Shown: piece after piece, positions 1-7,544 of the stretch | Numbering within the stretch: the first letter of the stretch is position 1 | Layout: each line of letters begins with the position of its first letter | Assembly: GCF_026017845.1 (NCBI RefSeq) | Contig: NZ_CP100416.1 | Coordinates: 1,299,833 to 1,363,832 of the forward strand | Source of the DNA: Amycolatopsis mediterranei | GTDB lineage: Bacteria > Actinomycetota > Actinomycetes > Mycobacteriales > Pseudonocardiaceae | Length of the DNA: 64,000 nucleotides | Direction of reading: 5' to 3' | The notes under the pieces: generated by a model | The model's database searches: none | The model's input: only the letters and a program-made list of their open reading frames with translations | Told to the model about the DNA's origin: nothing | Position numbers and translations under genes: made by a program

Positions 1-2
1 TG

Positions 3-488
3 ATCGCGCGGGCGCTGGTGCAGCGTCCGGAGATCCTGTTCCTCGACGAACCCACCGCGGGCATCGATCCGCACAGCCGGGTCAACGTCTGGGACGTGCT
101 CGGCGAGCTGCACGCCTCGGGCCAGACGATCGTGCTCACCACGCACAACATCGAGGAGGCCGAGCGGTTCTGCCACCGGGCGGCGATCATCGACGGCGGG
201 CGTGTGCTCGTGTGCGACGAAGTGTCGGCGCTGATCGCCTCCGCGGGCGGGGTGTCGCTGGTGACCGCGACCTACGACGGGCCGGTGTCCGGAATGGACT
301 TCGGCTCGCTGCCGGTGGTGCGGGACGGCGTTTCGGTCCGGGTGTCCACGCCCGAGACCGACGGGCTGATCGCGGAGCTGGTCGACCTGGGTGCCGCGGC
401 GGGCCGCCGGCTGCTGGACGTGACCACGGCCCGGCCCAGCCTCGAAAGCGCGTTCCTCAGCCTGACCGGAAGGGCGTACCGGGCATGA
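3..488 (+). CDS. DrrA-type ABC transporter ATP-binding subunit (5' end outside window)
   Basis: This is the C-terminal part of an ABC ATPase that would energise export through the permease encoded next. The reading frame is open to the left edge, so the P-loop and most of the signature motif lie outside. What remains shows the Walker B and D-loop segment (ILFLDEPTAGIDPHSR) and the H-loop histidine in TTHNIEEAERF, followed by the extra C-terminal domain typical of daunorubicin-resistance-type (DrrA) ATPases. Its stop codon overlaps the ATG of the permease gene (ATGA), so the two are translationally coupled. The likely role is export of the cluster product; the substrate is inferred from context only. 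Confidence 0.9.
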   Translation: MARALVQRPEILFLDEPTAGIDPHSRVNVWDVLGELHASGQTIVLTTHNIEEAERFCHRAAIIDGGRVLVCDEVSALIASAGGVSLVTATYDGPVSGMDFGSLPVVRDGVSVRVSTPETDGLIAELVDLGAAAGRRLLDVTTARPSLESAFLSLTGRAYRA

Positions 489-1294
489 CCACGATCAGAA
501 CGCCGGCGGTGTCCCCGGCCCGGGTGTTCTTCGCCTTCCTGGCCCGGGACGTCCACGTCGTGTTCCGCAAGCAGCTCGGCGGCCTGCTCGGCCGGGTGCT
601 GGTCCAGCCGTTGCTGACGGTGTTCGTGTTCTCCTACGTGCTGCCCTCGATCTCCGGTGGGATCGGCGGGACATCGGGCACGGTGCTGGCACCCGGGATC
701 CTCGCCAACTCGATGCTGTTCGCCGGCCTGCTCGGCGTGACCGTGCCACTGATCACGGAACTGTCCTACCCGAAGTCCATCCAGGACCGGTTGCTCACCC
801 CGGTCCCGGTGTGGGCGGTGGGGGTGGAGCGAATCGTCAGCGGCGCGGTGCAGTCGCTGTTCGCGGCGGTGCTGGTGCTGCCGATCGTGACGTTCCTGCA
901 CGCGCCGGGCCAGGCCCCCGATTTGTCCTATTCGGACTGGCCGCTGCTGGTGCTGATGCTGCTGCTGGGCTCGGTGTTCTCCGCCGCCCTCGGCCTCCTG
1001 CTCGGCTCGGTGGTGGAACCCGCGCAGGTGAACGTGCTGTTCAGCATCATCATGATCCCCCTGATGATGCTCGGCTGCGTGTACTACCCGTGGGCGGCGC
1101 TGGGTTCGGTGCGCTGGCTGCAGATCGCGGTCTTGGCGAACCCGGTGGTGTACCTGAGCGAGGCGCTGCGGGCGGCGTTGACCCCGGACGTACCGCACCT
1201 GTCGGCGTGGGTGGTGCTGCTGGTGCTCCTGGGCGGCACGGCCGGCGTGGGCTGGTTCGGGCTGCGGGCATTCCACCGGGCCGTACTGGGCTGA
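485..1294 (+). CDS. ABC-2 type transporter permease (DrrB-like)
   Basis: A 269-residue integral membrane permease, partner of the ATPase before it. About six hydrophobic segments are visible, including VLVQPLLTVFVFSYVLP near the N terminus and VVLLVLLGGTAGVGWFG near the C terminus, which fits the ABC-2 family length and layout. The ATG overlaps the upstream stop. A much longer reading frame in this phase exists, but the coupled ATG and the family length favour this start. Together with the ATPase it would form a two-component exporter for drug self-resistance or product secretion. Confidence 0.92.
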   Translation: MTTIRTPAVSPARVFFAFLARDVHVVFRKQLGGLLGRVLVQPLLTVFVFSYVLPSISGGIGGTSGTVLAPGILANSMLFAGLLGVTVPLITELSYPKSIQDRLLTPVPVWAVGVERIVSGAVQSLFAAVLVLPIVTFLHAPGQAPDLSYSDWPLLVLMLLLGSVFSAALGLLLGSVVEPAQVNVLFSIIMIPLMMLGCVYYPWAALGSVRWLQIAVLANPVVYLSEALRAALTPDVPHLSAWVVLLVLLGGTAGVGWFGLRAFHRAVLG

Positions 1295-1412
1295 GCGCCC
1301 ACGGCGGCCGGCCGCAAGCCGTAAGGTCCATGGCGACGCGAACCGGCGCCCGGCAACGCAAGCCGACCACGACGTCACCAGGCCTCCCCCCGCCCCTCAT
1401 CCCAGCCTTCTC

Positions 1413-1436
1413 TTCAGCCGCCGGCCGGCGGCTGAA
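1413..1436. terminator. Perfect 24-bp palindrome between convergent genes
   Basis: Arms TTCAGCCGCCGG and CCGGCGGCTGAA join without a loop. It lies between the convergent ends of the permease gene and the first glycosyltransferase gene, so a shared terminator hairpin is the simplest reading. It has no clear U-tract; an operator role is the alternative. Confidence 0.5.
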
Positions 1437-1474
1437 AATCCCACCGGAGGGGCGGGGGAGGTCGGACCCGCCCG

Positions 1475-1503
1475 GCTGCGGCAGAGAAAGCTGCGGCAGA
1501 GAA
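1475..1503. repeat. Tandem 15-bp direct repeat
   Basis: GCTGCGGCAGAGAA occurs twice with a period of 15 bases, just past the 3' end of the minus-strand glycosyltransferase gene. The rest of the 1295-1518 gap holds only the palindrome at 1413. Confidence 0.6.
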
Positions 1504-1518
1504 CTCAGCGAGCCGTGC

Positions 1519-2652
1519 TCATCGAGCCAGGGCGACGAGCCCGTCGACGACCTCGGCCGGACTAGGCTGCTCCCGGCTCTCCCGCGCCAGCCCGGCCGCG
1601 GCTTCCCGGTACGCCGCATCACCGAGGATCTCGGCCGCCGCCGTCCGGATCGTCTCGGTGTCCGCCTCGGCGAGGTCCAGTTTGCTGCCCGCGCCCGCGG
1701 CCGACACCAGGGTCGAGATGAGGCGCTGGTCGGGCAGCTGGGGGATCATCAGCTGCGGGGTTCCGCAGGACACCGCCGTCAGTGCGGTGCTCGGGCCCGC
1801 CTGCGAGATCAGCAGGTCGCAGCTGGGCAGCAGGGTGTGCAGCGGGATCCGTTCGACGATCCGGACGTTGTCCGGGACCGGGCCGACCGCGGCCAGGTCG
1901 TTGCCGGCCACCGTCGCCACCACCTCGACCGGCAGCCCCGCCGCCGCGTGGACGAGCCGGTCGATGACGCATTCGTAGAACGCCAGCTGGGAACTGGTCG
2001 TGCCGTAGGTCACGCAGATCCGCGGCCGGGTCCGCGGCCCGGCCGCCCACGCCGGCAGCACCGTCGCGCCGTTGAACGGGACGTAGCGCATGTGCCGCCG
2101 GGTGAAGTCGCCGGGCACCTGCAGGGCGGGCGGGCAGTGGTCCACGGTCACCGCACCCGCCACGTCCACTGTGGACAACCCGAGCGAGGATGCGGTCGTC
2201 GCGAGCGCCGCGGATTCGAAGGACCGGAGGTAGGAGAGGATGTCGACGCCCCACAGGTGGCGCACGGCGGGCACGCCCAGCGCGGTCGCCACCAGCGCCG
2301 CGGCGTAGGTGCTCTCCTCGAACACCACCAGGTCCGGCCGCCACGACCGCATCAGCGCCAGCAGCGGGCCGGCCATCTTCTCCGCTATCCCGGCGTACGC
2401 GGACACCGTGCGGGACTCCTTGCCCGAGCCGCGCACCCGGGGGTCCGCCGCCAGCAGCCGGGCCACCGCCGGCTCGATCTCCTCGTCCCGCCCGACGGCC
2501 ACCGCGGGCAGCCCGGACGCCCGGATCACCGGGACGAGGGACGGCTGGCTCGCGACCCGGACGTCGTGGCCCGCGGCCCGGAAGGCCCAGCCCAGGGTCA
2601 CCATGGGCTGGTAGTGCGTCGGCCACGCCCACGTGCAGAACAGAATTCGCAT
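1519..2652 (-). CDS. GT1-family glycosyltransferase 1
   Basis: A 377-residue GT-B fold glycosyltransferase of the EryCIII/DesVII-like GT1 group that moves (deoxy)sugars from NDP donors to natural-product acceptors. The N terminus (MRILFCTWAWPTHYQP) and RAAGHDVRVASQP are family hallmarks, with DHCPPALQ and RYVPFNG in the middle. The C-terminal donor loop is SQAGPSTALTA, so the usual HGGxGT is degenerate. The ATG at 2652 was chosen because it begins this conserved N terminus and has a purine-rich GGGGAAGAGA upstream; longer in-frame extensions have no homology. It is divergent from glycosyltransferase 2, with about 136 bp between the starts for a shared promoter region. Confidence 0.93.
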   Translation of the reverse strand: MRILFCTWAWPTHYQPMVTLGWAFRAAGHDVRVASQPSLVPVIRASGLPAVAVGRDEEIEPAVARLLAADPRVRGSGKESRTVSAYAGIAEKMAGPLLALMRSWRPDLVVFEESTYAAALVATALGVPAVRHLWGVDILSYLRSFESAALATTASSLGLSTVDVAGAVTVDHCPPALQVPGDFTRRHMRYVPFNGATVLPAWAAGPRTRPRICVTYGTTSSQLAFYECVIDRLVHAAAGLPVEVVATVAGNDLAAVGPVPDNVRIVERIPLHTLLPSCDLLISQAGPSTALTAVSCGTPQLMIPQLPDQRLISTLVSAAGAGSKLDLAEADTETIRTAAAEILGDAAYREAAAGLARESREQPSPAEVVDGLVALAR

Positions 2653-2788
2653 GCCCGCACGGTCTCTTCCCCGCCTCGGGAACGGCTCGAACCTGCTTCG
2701 CCGCCGCTCGCCGGCCCACCCATCCTGGACCCGGACTCCAGCCGGTCTCGCGACGGTGGCCGGACCTACTGGGCGGAGGTGAACCGAC

Positions 2789-3949
2789 GTGCGCGTGCTG
2801 CTGGTCTCGTGGGCCTGGCCGTCCCACGTGCGGCCCCTGGTCCCGATCGGGTGGGCCTTCCGCGCGGCGGGACACGACGTCAGGTTCGCCACGCAGCCCC
2901 GGCTGGCCGGCGCGGTGACCGGCGCGGGGCTGCCCGCGGTGTCCGTGGGTGGCGACGGCGACCACACCGCGTTGCTGGCCCGCGCCATGCGCCCGATCCG
3001 GCCGGGCCCGGAGGCCGGGCCCGCCCCGGGCCGCGGCACCGGCAAGCGGCTCGGCCTGTCGGTCGCGCTCGCCGAAGACATGGCAGGCGACCTCGAGGCG
3101 TTCTGCCGCCACTGGGCGCCGGACCTCGTGCTCTACGAGCCGACGACCTACGCCGCGCCCCTGGTGGCCGCGAAACTCGGCTTGCCGCACGTGCGCGTGC
3201 TGTGGGGCGTCGACTTCCATTCCCCGGCCCGTGCCTTCGAAAACCTGGCCTTCGCCGAGCTGTGCGGGAAACTGGGGATCGGCGGCTTCGACTCGGCCGG
3301 CACCGTCACCGTGGACCCGTGTCCGCCGTCGTTGCAGGTCGACGTGCCCGGCCGCGTCCTGCGCACGAGGTACGTGCCCTACAACGGTACCGGCGCCATG
3401 CCGGGCTGGCTGTGGACCGAGCCGCGCCACCCCCGGGTGGTGCTCACCTGGGGCGTCTCGCCGCAGTTCAAGGGACCGGACGAATGGGCCGCCGCGGCGC
3501 GGCGGCTGCGGGCGCTCGTGGCGGCGATCGCCCGGCCGGACCTCGACCTGGTGGTCGCGGTACCGAACACGGACGCACTCGGCGCGGACCTGCCCGACGG
3601 CGTCCGCCTGGTCGAGAACCTGCCGTTGCACCTGGTGCTGCCGAGCAGCGCGGTGCTGATCTCCCGCGGCGGCGCCGGATCCATGATGACCGGTGTCGCG
3701 GCCGGCGTGCGGCAGGTGGTGGTGCCCGAGTACTTCCCGGATCTCGTGCCGGCCCAGCGGCTGGCCGCCACCGGCGCCGGTGTCCTGGTCGAAGACGACG
3801 ACCCGGAGTCGGTGCGGGCCGCGCTGGAAACGGTCCTCGCCGACGAGGCGGCCGCCGGTGCCGCCCGGCGGCTGCGGTCCGAGGTGGCCGCGCAGGCCAC
3901 GCTCGACGAGACGGTCGGCGCACTGCGCACGCTGGCCGGCAGCCGGTGA
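2789..3949 (+). CDS. GT1-family glycosyltransferase 2
   Basis: A 386-residue sugar transferase of the same family as its neighbours. It opens with MRVLLVSWAWPSHVRPLVP and contains TVDPCPPSLQ, RYVPYNGTG and the C-terminal loop SRGGAGSMMTG, where the usual His of HGGxGT is Arg. The GTG start is preceded by GGCGGAGGT eight bases upstream. It is the first gene of a plus-strand operon (four glycosyltransferases, a peptide synthetase and a methyltransferase) with gaps under 50 bp. Residues 75 to 90 hold a Gly/Pro-rich insert (PGPEAGPAPGRGTG) absent from the sister enzymes. Confidence 0.93.
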   Translation: MRVLLVSWAWPSHVRPLVPIGWAFRAAGHDVRFATQPRLAGAVTGAGLPAVSVGGDGDHTALLARAMRPIRPGPEAGPAPGRGTGKRLGLSVALAEDMAGDLEAFCRHWAPDLVLYEPTTYAAPLVAAKLGLPHVRVLWGVDFHSPARAFENLAFAELCGKLGIGGFDSAGTVTVDPCPPSLQVDVPGRVLRTRYVPYNGTGAMPGWLWTEPRHPRVVLTWGVSPQFKGPDEWAAAARRLRALVAAIARPDLDLVVAVPNTDALGADLPDGVRLVENLPLHLVLPSSAVLISRGGAGSMMTGVAAGVRQVVVPEYFPDLVPAQRLAATGAGVLVEDDDPESVRAALETVLADEAAAGAARRLRSEVAAQATLDETVGALRTLAGSR

Positions 3950-3992
3950 CCCCGTGATCCACCCGACGGCCGTCGCCGGCCGAGGAGGCCGT

Positions 3993-5120
3993 ATGCGCTT
4001 GCTGTTCGTGTCGTGGGCTTGGCCCTCGCACCTGTTCCCGATGGTCCCGACGGCGTGGGGACTGCGGCTCGCCGGGCACGAGGTCGTGCTCGCCTGCCCG
4101 CCGTCGCTGGTGCCGGTGGCGGCCCGGACCGGACTGCCGGTGGCCCGGATCGGCGCCGACGTCGACCTCGCGCCGCGGATGAAGTCCTTCATGGACGGTG
4201 CGAAACCGCGCCGGGAGCGGCGGACCCCGCTCGACATGTTCGTCCCGGTCGCCGACGCGATGGCCGGCGACCTGCTCCGGTTCGCCCGCGACTGGCGCGC
4301 GGACGTCATCGTGCACGACCCGACGACCTACGCCGCCCCCGCCGTCGCCGCCGCGCTCGGGGTGCCTTCCGTGCGGCACCTGTGGGGCATCGACTTCACC
4401 TACCCGCTGCGGATGTTCGAGGAGACCGCCTTCGCCGGCCTGTACGAACGCCTCGGCGCCGGCGCGTGCGTGGTCAGCGGGGACACCCCGACGCTCGACC
4501 CGTGCCCGCCGGGCCTGCAGCTGCCGGTGGATTACACCCCGGTGCGGATGGCCTACCGGCCCTACAACGGCACCGCGGTCTACGAGCGCACGCTTCTGGA
4601 CTGCCGAGCGGTGCCCCGGCTGTGCGTCACCTGGGGGACGACCAGCGGGAAGTTCGGCGCGGCCGGCTCGCTCCCCGCGCTCGTCTTCGCCGCCGCCGCC
4701 GACCTGGGCCTCGACGTCGTGTTCGCGACCTCGGGCGCCGAGGCGTTCGGCCCGGAGTACCCGAAGACCTGGCAGACCGTCGTGATGCAACCGCTCAACC
4801 TGGTGCTGCCGGGCTGCGACCTGGTGGTCCACCCCGGGGGATCGGGCAGTGCCCTCACCACCGTGCTCGCCGGGTTGCCGCAGGTGTGCCTGCCGCTCAT
4901 CCCGGACCAGGAGACGAACGCGGCCCAGCTGGCCGGCGCCGGGGCCGGGGCGCGGGTCGGCGCCGACGGCGCGACCGTCGACGCGATCCGGGACGTCCTT
5001 GCCGAGCTCCTGGCCGACCCCTCGTTCACCGAGGCCGCGGTCGCGCTGCGCGAGGAGTCCCGCGCGTTGCCGGACCCGGCCGCGGCGGGCGCCGGGCTGC
5101 TCGCCGCGGTGGGAGGCTGA
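3993..5120 (+). CDS. GT1-family glycosyltransferase 3
   Basis: A 375-residue member of the same glycosyltransferase family. Visible landmarks are MRLLFVSWAWPSHLFPMVP, RLAGHEVVLACPPSL, TLDPCPPGLQ, RPYNGT and the donor loop HPGGSGSALTT. The ATG at 3993 follows a strong GAGGAGG five bases upstream and sits 43 bp after the preceding gene. It ends two bases before the next glycosyltransferase start. Its acceptor cannot be read from sequence; the tandem arrangement suggests one step in building an oligosaccharide chain. Confidence 0.93.
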   Translation: MRLLFVSWAWPSHLFPMVPTAWGLRLAGHEVVLACPPSLVPVAARTGLPVARIGADVDLAPRMKSFMDGAKPRRERRTPLDMFVPVADAMAGDLLRFARDWRADVIVHDPTTYAAPAVAAALGVPSVRHLWGIDFTYPLRMFEETAFAGLYERLGAGACVVSGDTPTLDPCPPGLQLPVDYTPVRMAYRPYNGTAVYERTLLDCRAVPRLCVTWGTTSGKFGAAGSLPALVFAAAADLGLDVVFATSGAEAFGPEYPKTWQTVVMQPLNLVLPGCDLVVHPGGSGSALTTVLAGLPQVCLPLIPDQETNAAQLAGAGAGARVGADGATVDAIRDVLAELLADPSFTEAAVALREESRALPDPAAAGAGLLAAVGG

Positions 5121-5121
5121 C

Positions 5122-6324
5122 GTGCGCGTCCTGCTGACCTCGTGGGCCTGGCCCACGCACTACTTCTGGCTCACGCCGATCGCGTGGTCCCTGCGGGCCG
5201 CCGGGCACGAGGTGCTCGTCGCGGTGCCGCCCGGCGCGGTGGCCGGGGTGACGCGCGGAGGTCTGCCTGCCGCCGCCGTCGGAGCCGACTTCGACGTGCT
5301 GCCGATCATCGAGAAGTACTACTGGGCCTCGCCGCTGGCCGAGGAGGCCGCGGCCGGCGAGCTGACCGACTGGGCGGCCGCCCGCGCGGCGGGTGAACAG
5401 CCGCTGGCGGTCTACGCGCTCATCGCGAAGGTCATGCAGGACGACCTGGTCACGCTCGTCCGCCGGTGGCAACCCGACCTCCTGGTGTTCGACGCGGTCA
5501 CCTACGCCGGGCCGCTCGCCGCGGCCGCGTGCGGAGTGCCCGCGGTGCGCCAGATCTGGGGCGTGGACTACAGCTCGTACCTCACCGGGTTCGCGCCGCG
5601 GGCGCTTGCCGCCCACCGGGCCGCGCTCGGCCTCGACGGCCTCGACGGCCTCGACGTGCTCGGGGCGGCCACGCTGGACCCGTGCCCGCCGAGCCTCCAG
5701 CGCCGCGACGACGTGCGCCGGCTCTTCGCCCGGCACCTGCCGTTCAACGGCTCCGGCACCGTCCCGCGCTGGCTGCTCGACCCCCCGCGCCGCAAGCGGA
5801 TCTGCGTCACCTGGGGCACCATCGCGCACGTGCTCGGCGAGCGCGCGTTCGGCGTGGACCGGGTGCTGGGCGCCTTCGCCGAGGTCGACGCCGAGGTCGT
5901 CTGCGCGGTGTCGCCCCGGGACCGCGCGCGGCTCGGCGTGCTCCCGGCGAACGTCCGGGTGGCCGAGAACCTGCCGCTGCACCTGCTGCTGTCCAGCTGC
6001 GACCTGATCGTCTCCCAGGGTGGCGCCGGTGCGGTCGCCTCGGCCGTCACGGCGGGCGTGCCGCAGGTGTGCGTGCCGCACTTCGGCGAGCACGTGCTCA
6101 ACAGCCGGGCGATCGCGGACGCCGGCGCGGGCGAGCTGGTCCCGCTCGACGCCGCGACCGTGGATTCCGTGGGGGCCGCCGTGCTGCGGGTGCTCGGTTC
6201 GGCAACGCACGAGAAGGCCGCGGCGGCACTGGCCGAGGAGGCCGCCGCGCAGCCGTCACTGTCCGAAGTGGCCGCCGGGTTGCCGGAACTGGCCGGGGTG
6301 AAAGGGAGCGGCGCGTGCGGGTGA
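5122..6324 (+). CDS. GT1-family glycosyltransferase 4
   Basis: A 400-residue glycosyltransferase. Landmarks are MRVLLTSWAWPTHYFWLTP, RAAGHEVLVAVPP, TLDPCPPSLQ and the donor loop SQGGAGAVASA. The GTG start lies one base after the previous stop. Around 5632-5657 a 9-base unit (ctcgacggc) is repeated, giving GLDGLDGLDVLG between the N- and C-terminal domains, a small repeat expansion in the interdomain region. It also has a longer segment after residue 60 (YYWASPLAEEAAAGELTDW) than glycosyltransferases 1 to 3, so a different acceptor is plausible. Confidence 0.93.
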   Translation: MRVLLTSWAWPTHYFWLTPIAWSLRAAGHEVLVAVPPGAVAGVTRGGLPAAAVGADFDVLPIIEKYYWASPLAEEAAAGELTDWAAARAAGEQPLAVYALIAKVMQDDLVTLVRRWQPDLLVFDAVTYAGPLAAAACGVPAVRQIWGVDYSSYLTGFAPRALAAHRAALGLDGLDGLDVLGAATLDPCPPSLQRRDDVRRLFARHLPFNGSGTVPRWLLDPPRRKRICVTWGTIAHVLGERAFGVDRVLGAFAEVDAEVVCAVSPRDRARLGVLPANVRVAENLPLHLLLSSCDLIVSQGGAGAVASAVTAGVPQVCVPHFGEHVLNSRAIADAGAGELVPLDAATVDSVGAAVLRVLGSATHEKAAAALAEEAAAQPSLSEVAAGLPELAGVKGSGACG

Positions 6325-7508
6325 TGTTCACCTTGTGGAACTGGACCACCCACCTCTACCCGATGGTGCCGCTGGCGTGGTCGTTGCGCGCGGCGGGGCA
6401 CGAGGTGGTCGTGGCGACCCAGCCGGGACTGGTGCCCGCGGTGCGGGGCACCGGCCTGCCCGCGGTGGCGGTCGGCGCCGACGTCGACACCGCCGCGATG
6501 ATGGGGCAGTACGTGCAGCGGTCGCGGCGGCACGACGCCCAGCTCGTGGAATGGGCGCAGATGCGCCGGTTCGGGCCGCGCAACTGCTGGCTCGGGGTCG
6601 CGGCGGCCGAGGCGATGACCGGTGGGCTCCACGGCTTCGCCCGCGCGTGGCAGCCGGACCTGGTGGTGTTCGAGGCGACGACCTACGCCGGGCCGATCGT
6701 GGCGCGGCTGCTCGGCGTGCCCGCGGTCCGGCACACCTGGGGGATCGACTACGCCTGCCTCACCCGGGAGTTCGAGGACGAAGCGCTGGCGGACCTGTGC
6801 GCCCGGTGGGGCCTGCCGGGGGTGGAACCGCTGGGCGAGGTCACCGTCGATCCGTGCCCGCCGAGCGTGCAGGTGGTGGCGGGCGGCCCGGTCCCCGGCG
6901 TGCCCGAGGTGACCCGGCTGCCCATGCGGTACGTGCCCTTCAACGGCCCCGGGGTGCTGCCCGGCTGGCTGACCGAACCGCGGCGCGGCAAGCGGATCTG
7001 CGTCACCTGGGGGTTGTCGAACGGGCGGTTCGACAAGGAGCTCGTCGTCACCGGCCGGGTCGTCGAAGCCCTCGCCGGGCTCGGTGCCGAGGTGGTGGCC
7101 GCCGTGCCGGCGGCCGAGGGGGACGCGATCGAGGCGGTCGCGCCGAACGTGCGGGTCGTGCGCGGTCTGCCGTTCCACGCGCTGCTGCCGACCTGCGACG
7201 CGGTGGTCTCCCAAGGCGGGCTCGGCACGCTCTTGACGGCGGTCGCCGCCGGGGTACCCCAGGTCGTCGTGCCCCAGCGCGCGGACCTGATCCTCAACGC
7301 CCGTCAGCTCGCCGCGGCCGGTGCGGCCGATTTCGTTTTCCCCGGCGACGGTTTCGAGGAGCTCCTGACCGGAAAGGTGGCCGCCGTCCTGGCCGGTTCC
7401 CTCGACGACGGCGCCCGGAAGCTTTCGGCCGAACTGCACGAGCTGCCCACACCGAACCAGATCGCCGCCCGGCTGCCGCTGCGCGAAGCGGCGTCGACCG
7501 CCGCTTGA
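6315..7508 (+). CDS. GT1-family glycosyltransferase 5
   Basis: A 397-residue glycosyltransferase whose start MRVMFTLWNWTTHLYPMVP has WNW in place of WAW. This feature, and the segment MMGQYVQRSRRHDAQ, make it closest to glycosyltransferase 6 at 20409. It has TVDPCPPSVQ, RYVPFNGPGVLP and the donor loop SQGGLGTLLTA. The GTG start overlaps the end of glycosyltransferase 4 by 10 bases, which implies translational coupling. The close likeness to glycosyltransferase 6 suggests a within-cluster duplication. Confidence 0.93.
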   Translation: MRVMFTLWNWTTHLYPMVPLAWSLRAAGHEVVVATQPGLVPAVRGTGLPAVAVGADVDTAAMMGQYVQRSRRHDAQLVEWAQMRRFGPRNCWLGVAAAEAMTGGLHGFARAWQPDLVVFEATTYAGPIVARLLGVPAVRHTWGIDYACLTREFEDEALADLCARWGLPGVEPLGEVTVDPCPPSVQVVAGGPVPGVPEVTRLPMRYVPFNGPGVLPGWLTEPRRGKRICVTWGLSNGRFDKELVVTGRVVEALAGLGAEVVAAVPAAEGDAIEAVAPNVRVVRGLPFHALLPTCDAVVSQGGLGTLLTAVAAGVPQVVVPQRADLILNARQLAAAGAADFVFPGDGFEELLTGKVAAVLAGSLDDGARKLSAELHELPTPNQIAARLPLREAASTAA

Positions 7509-7544
7509 GGCAGCGTGCCGAGGATGGCCGCCAAGGAGGAACAG

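Noticed and set aside
811..3957. A 1,048-codon plus-strand open frame across the permease, the gap and glycosyltransferases 1 and 2
   Set aside because: It is rich in Arg, Gly, Ala and Pro with no domains, and lies antisense to or out of phase with well-supported genes. It is an artefact of high GC content.
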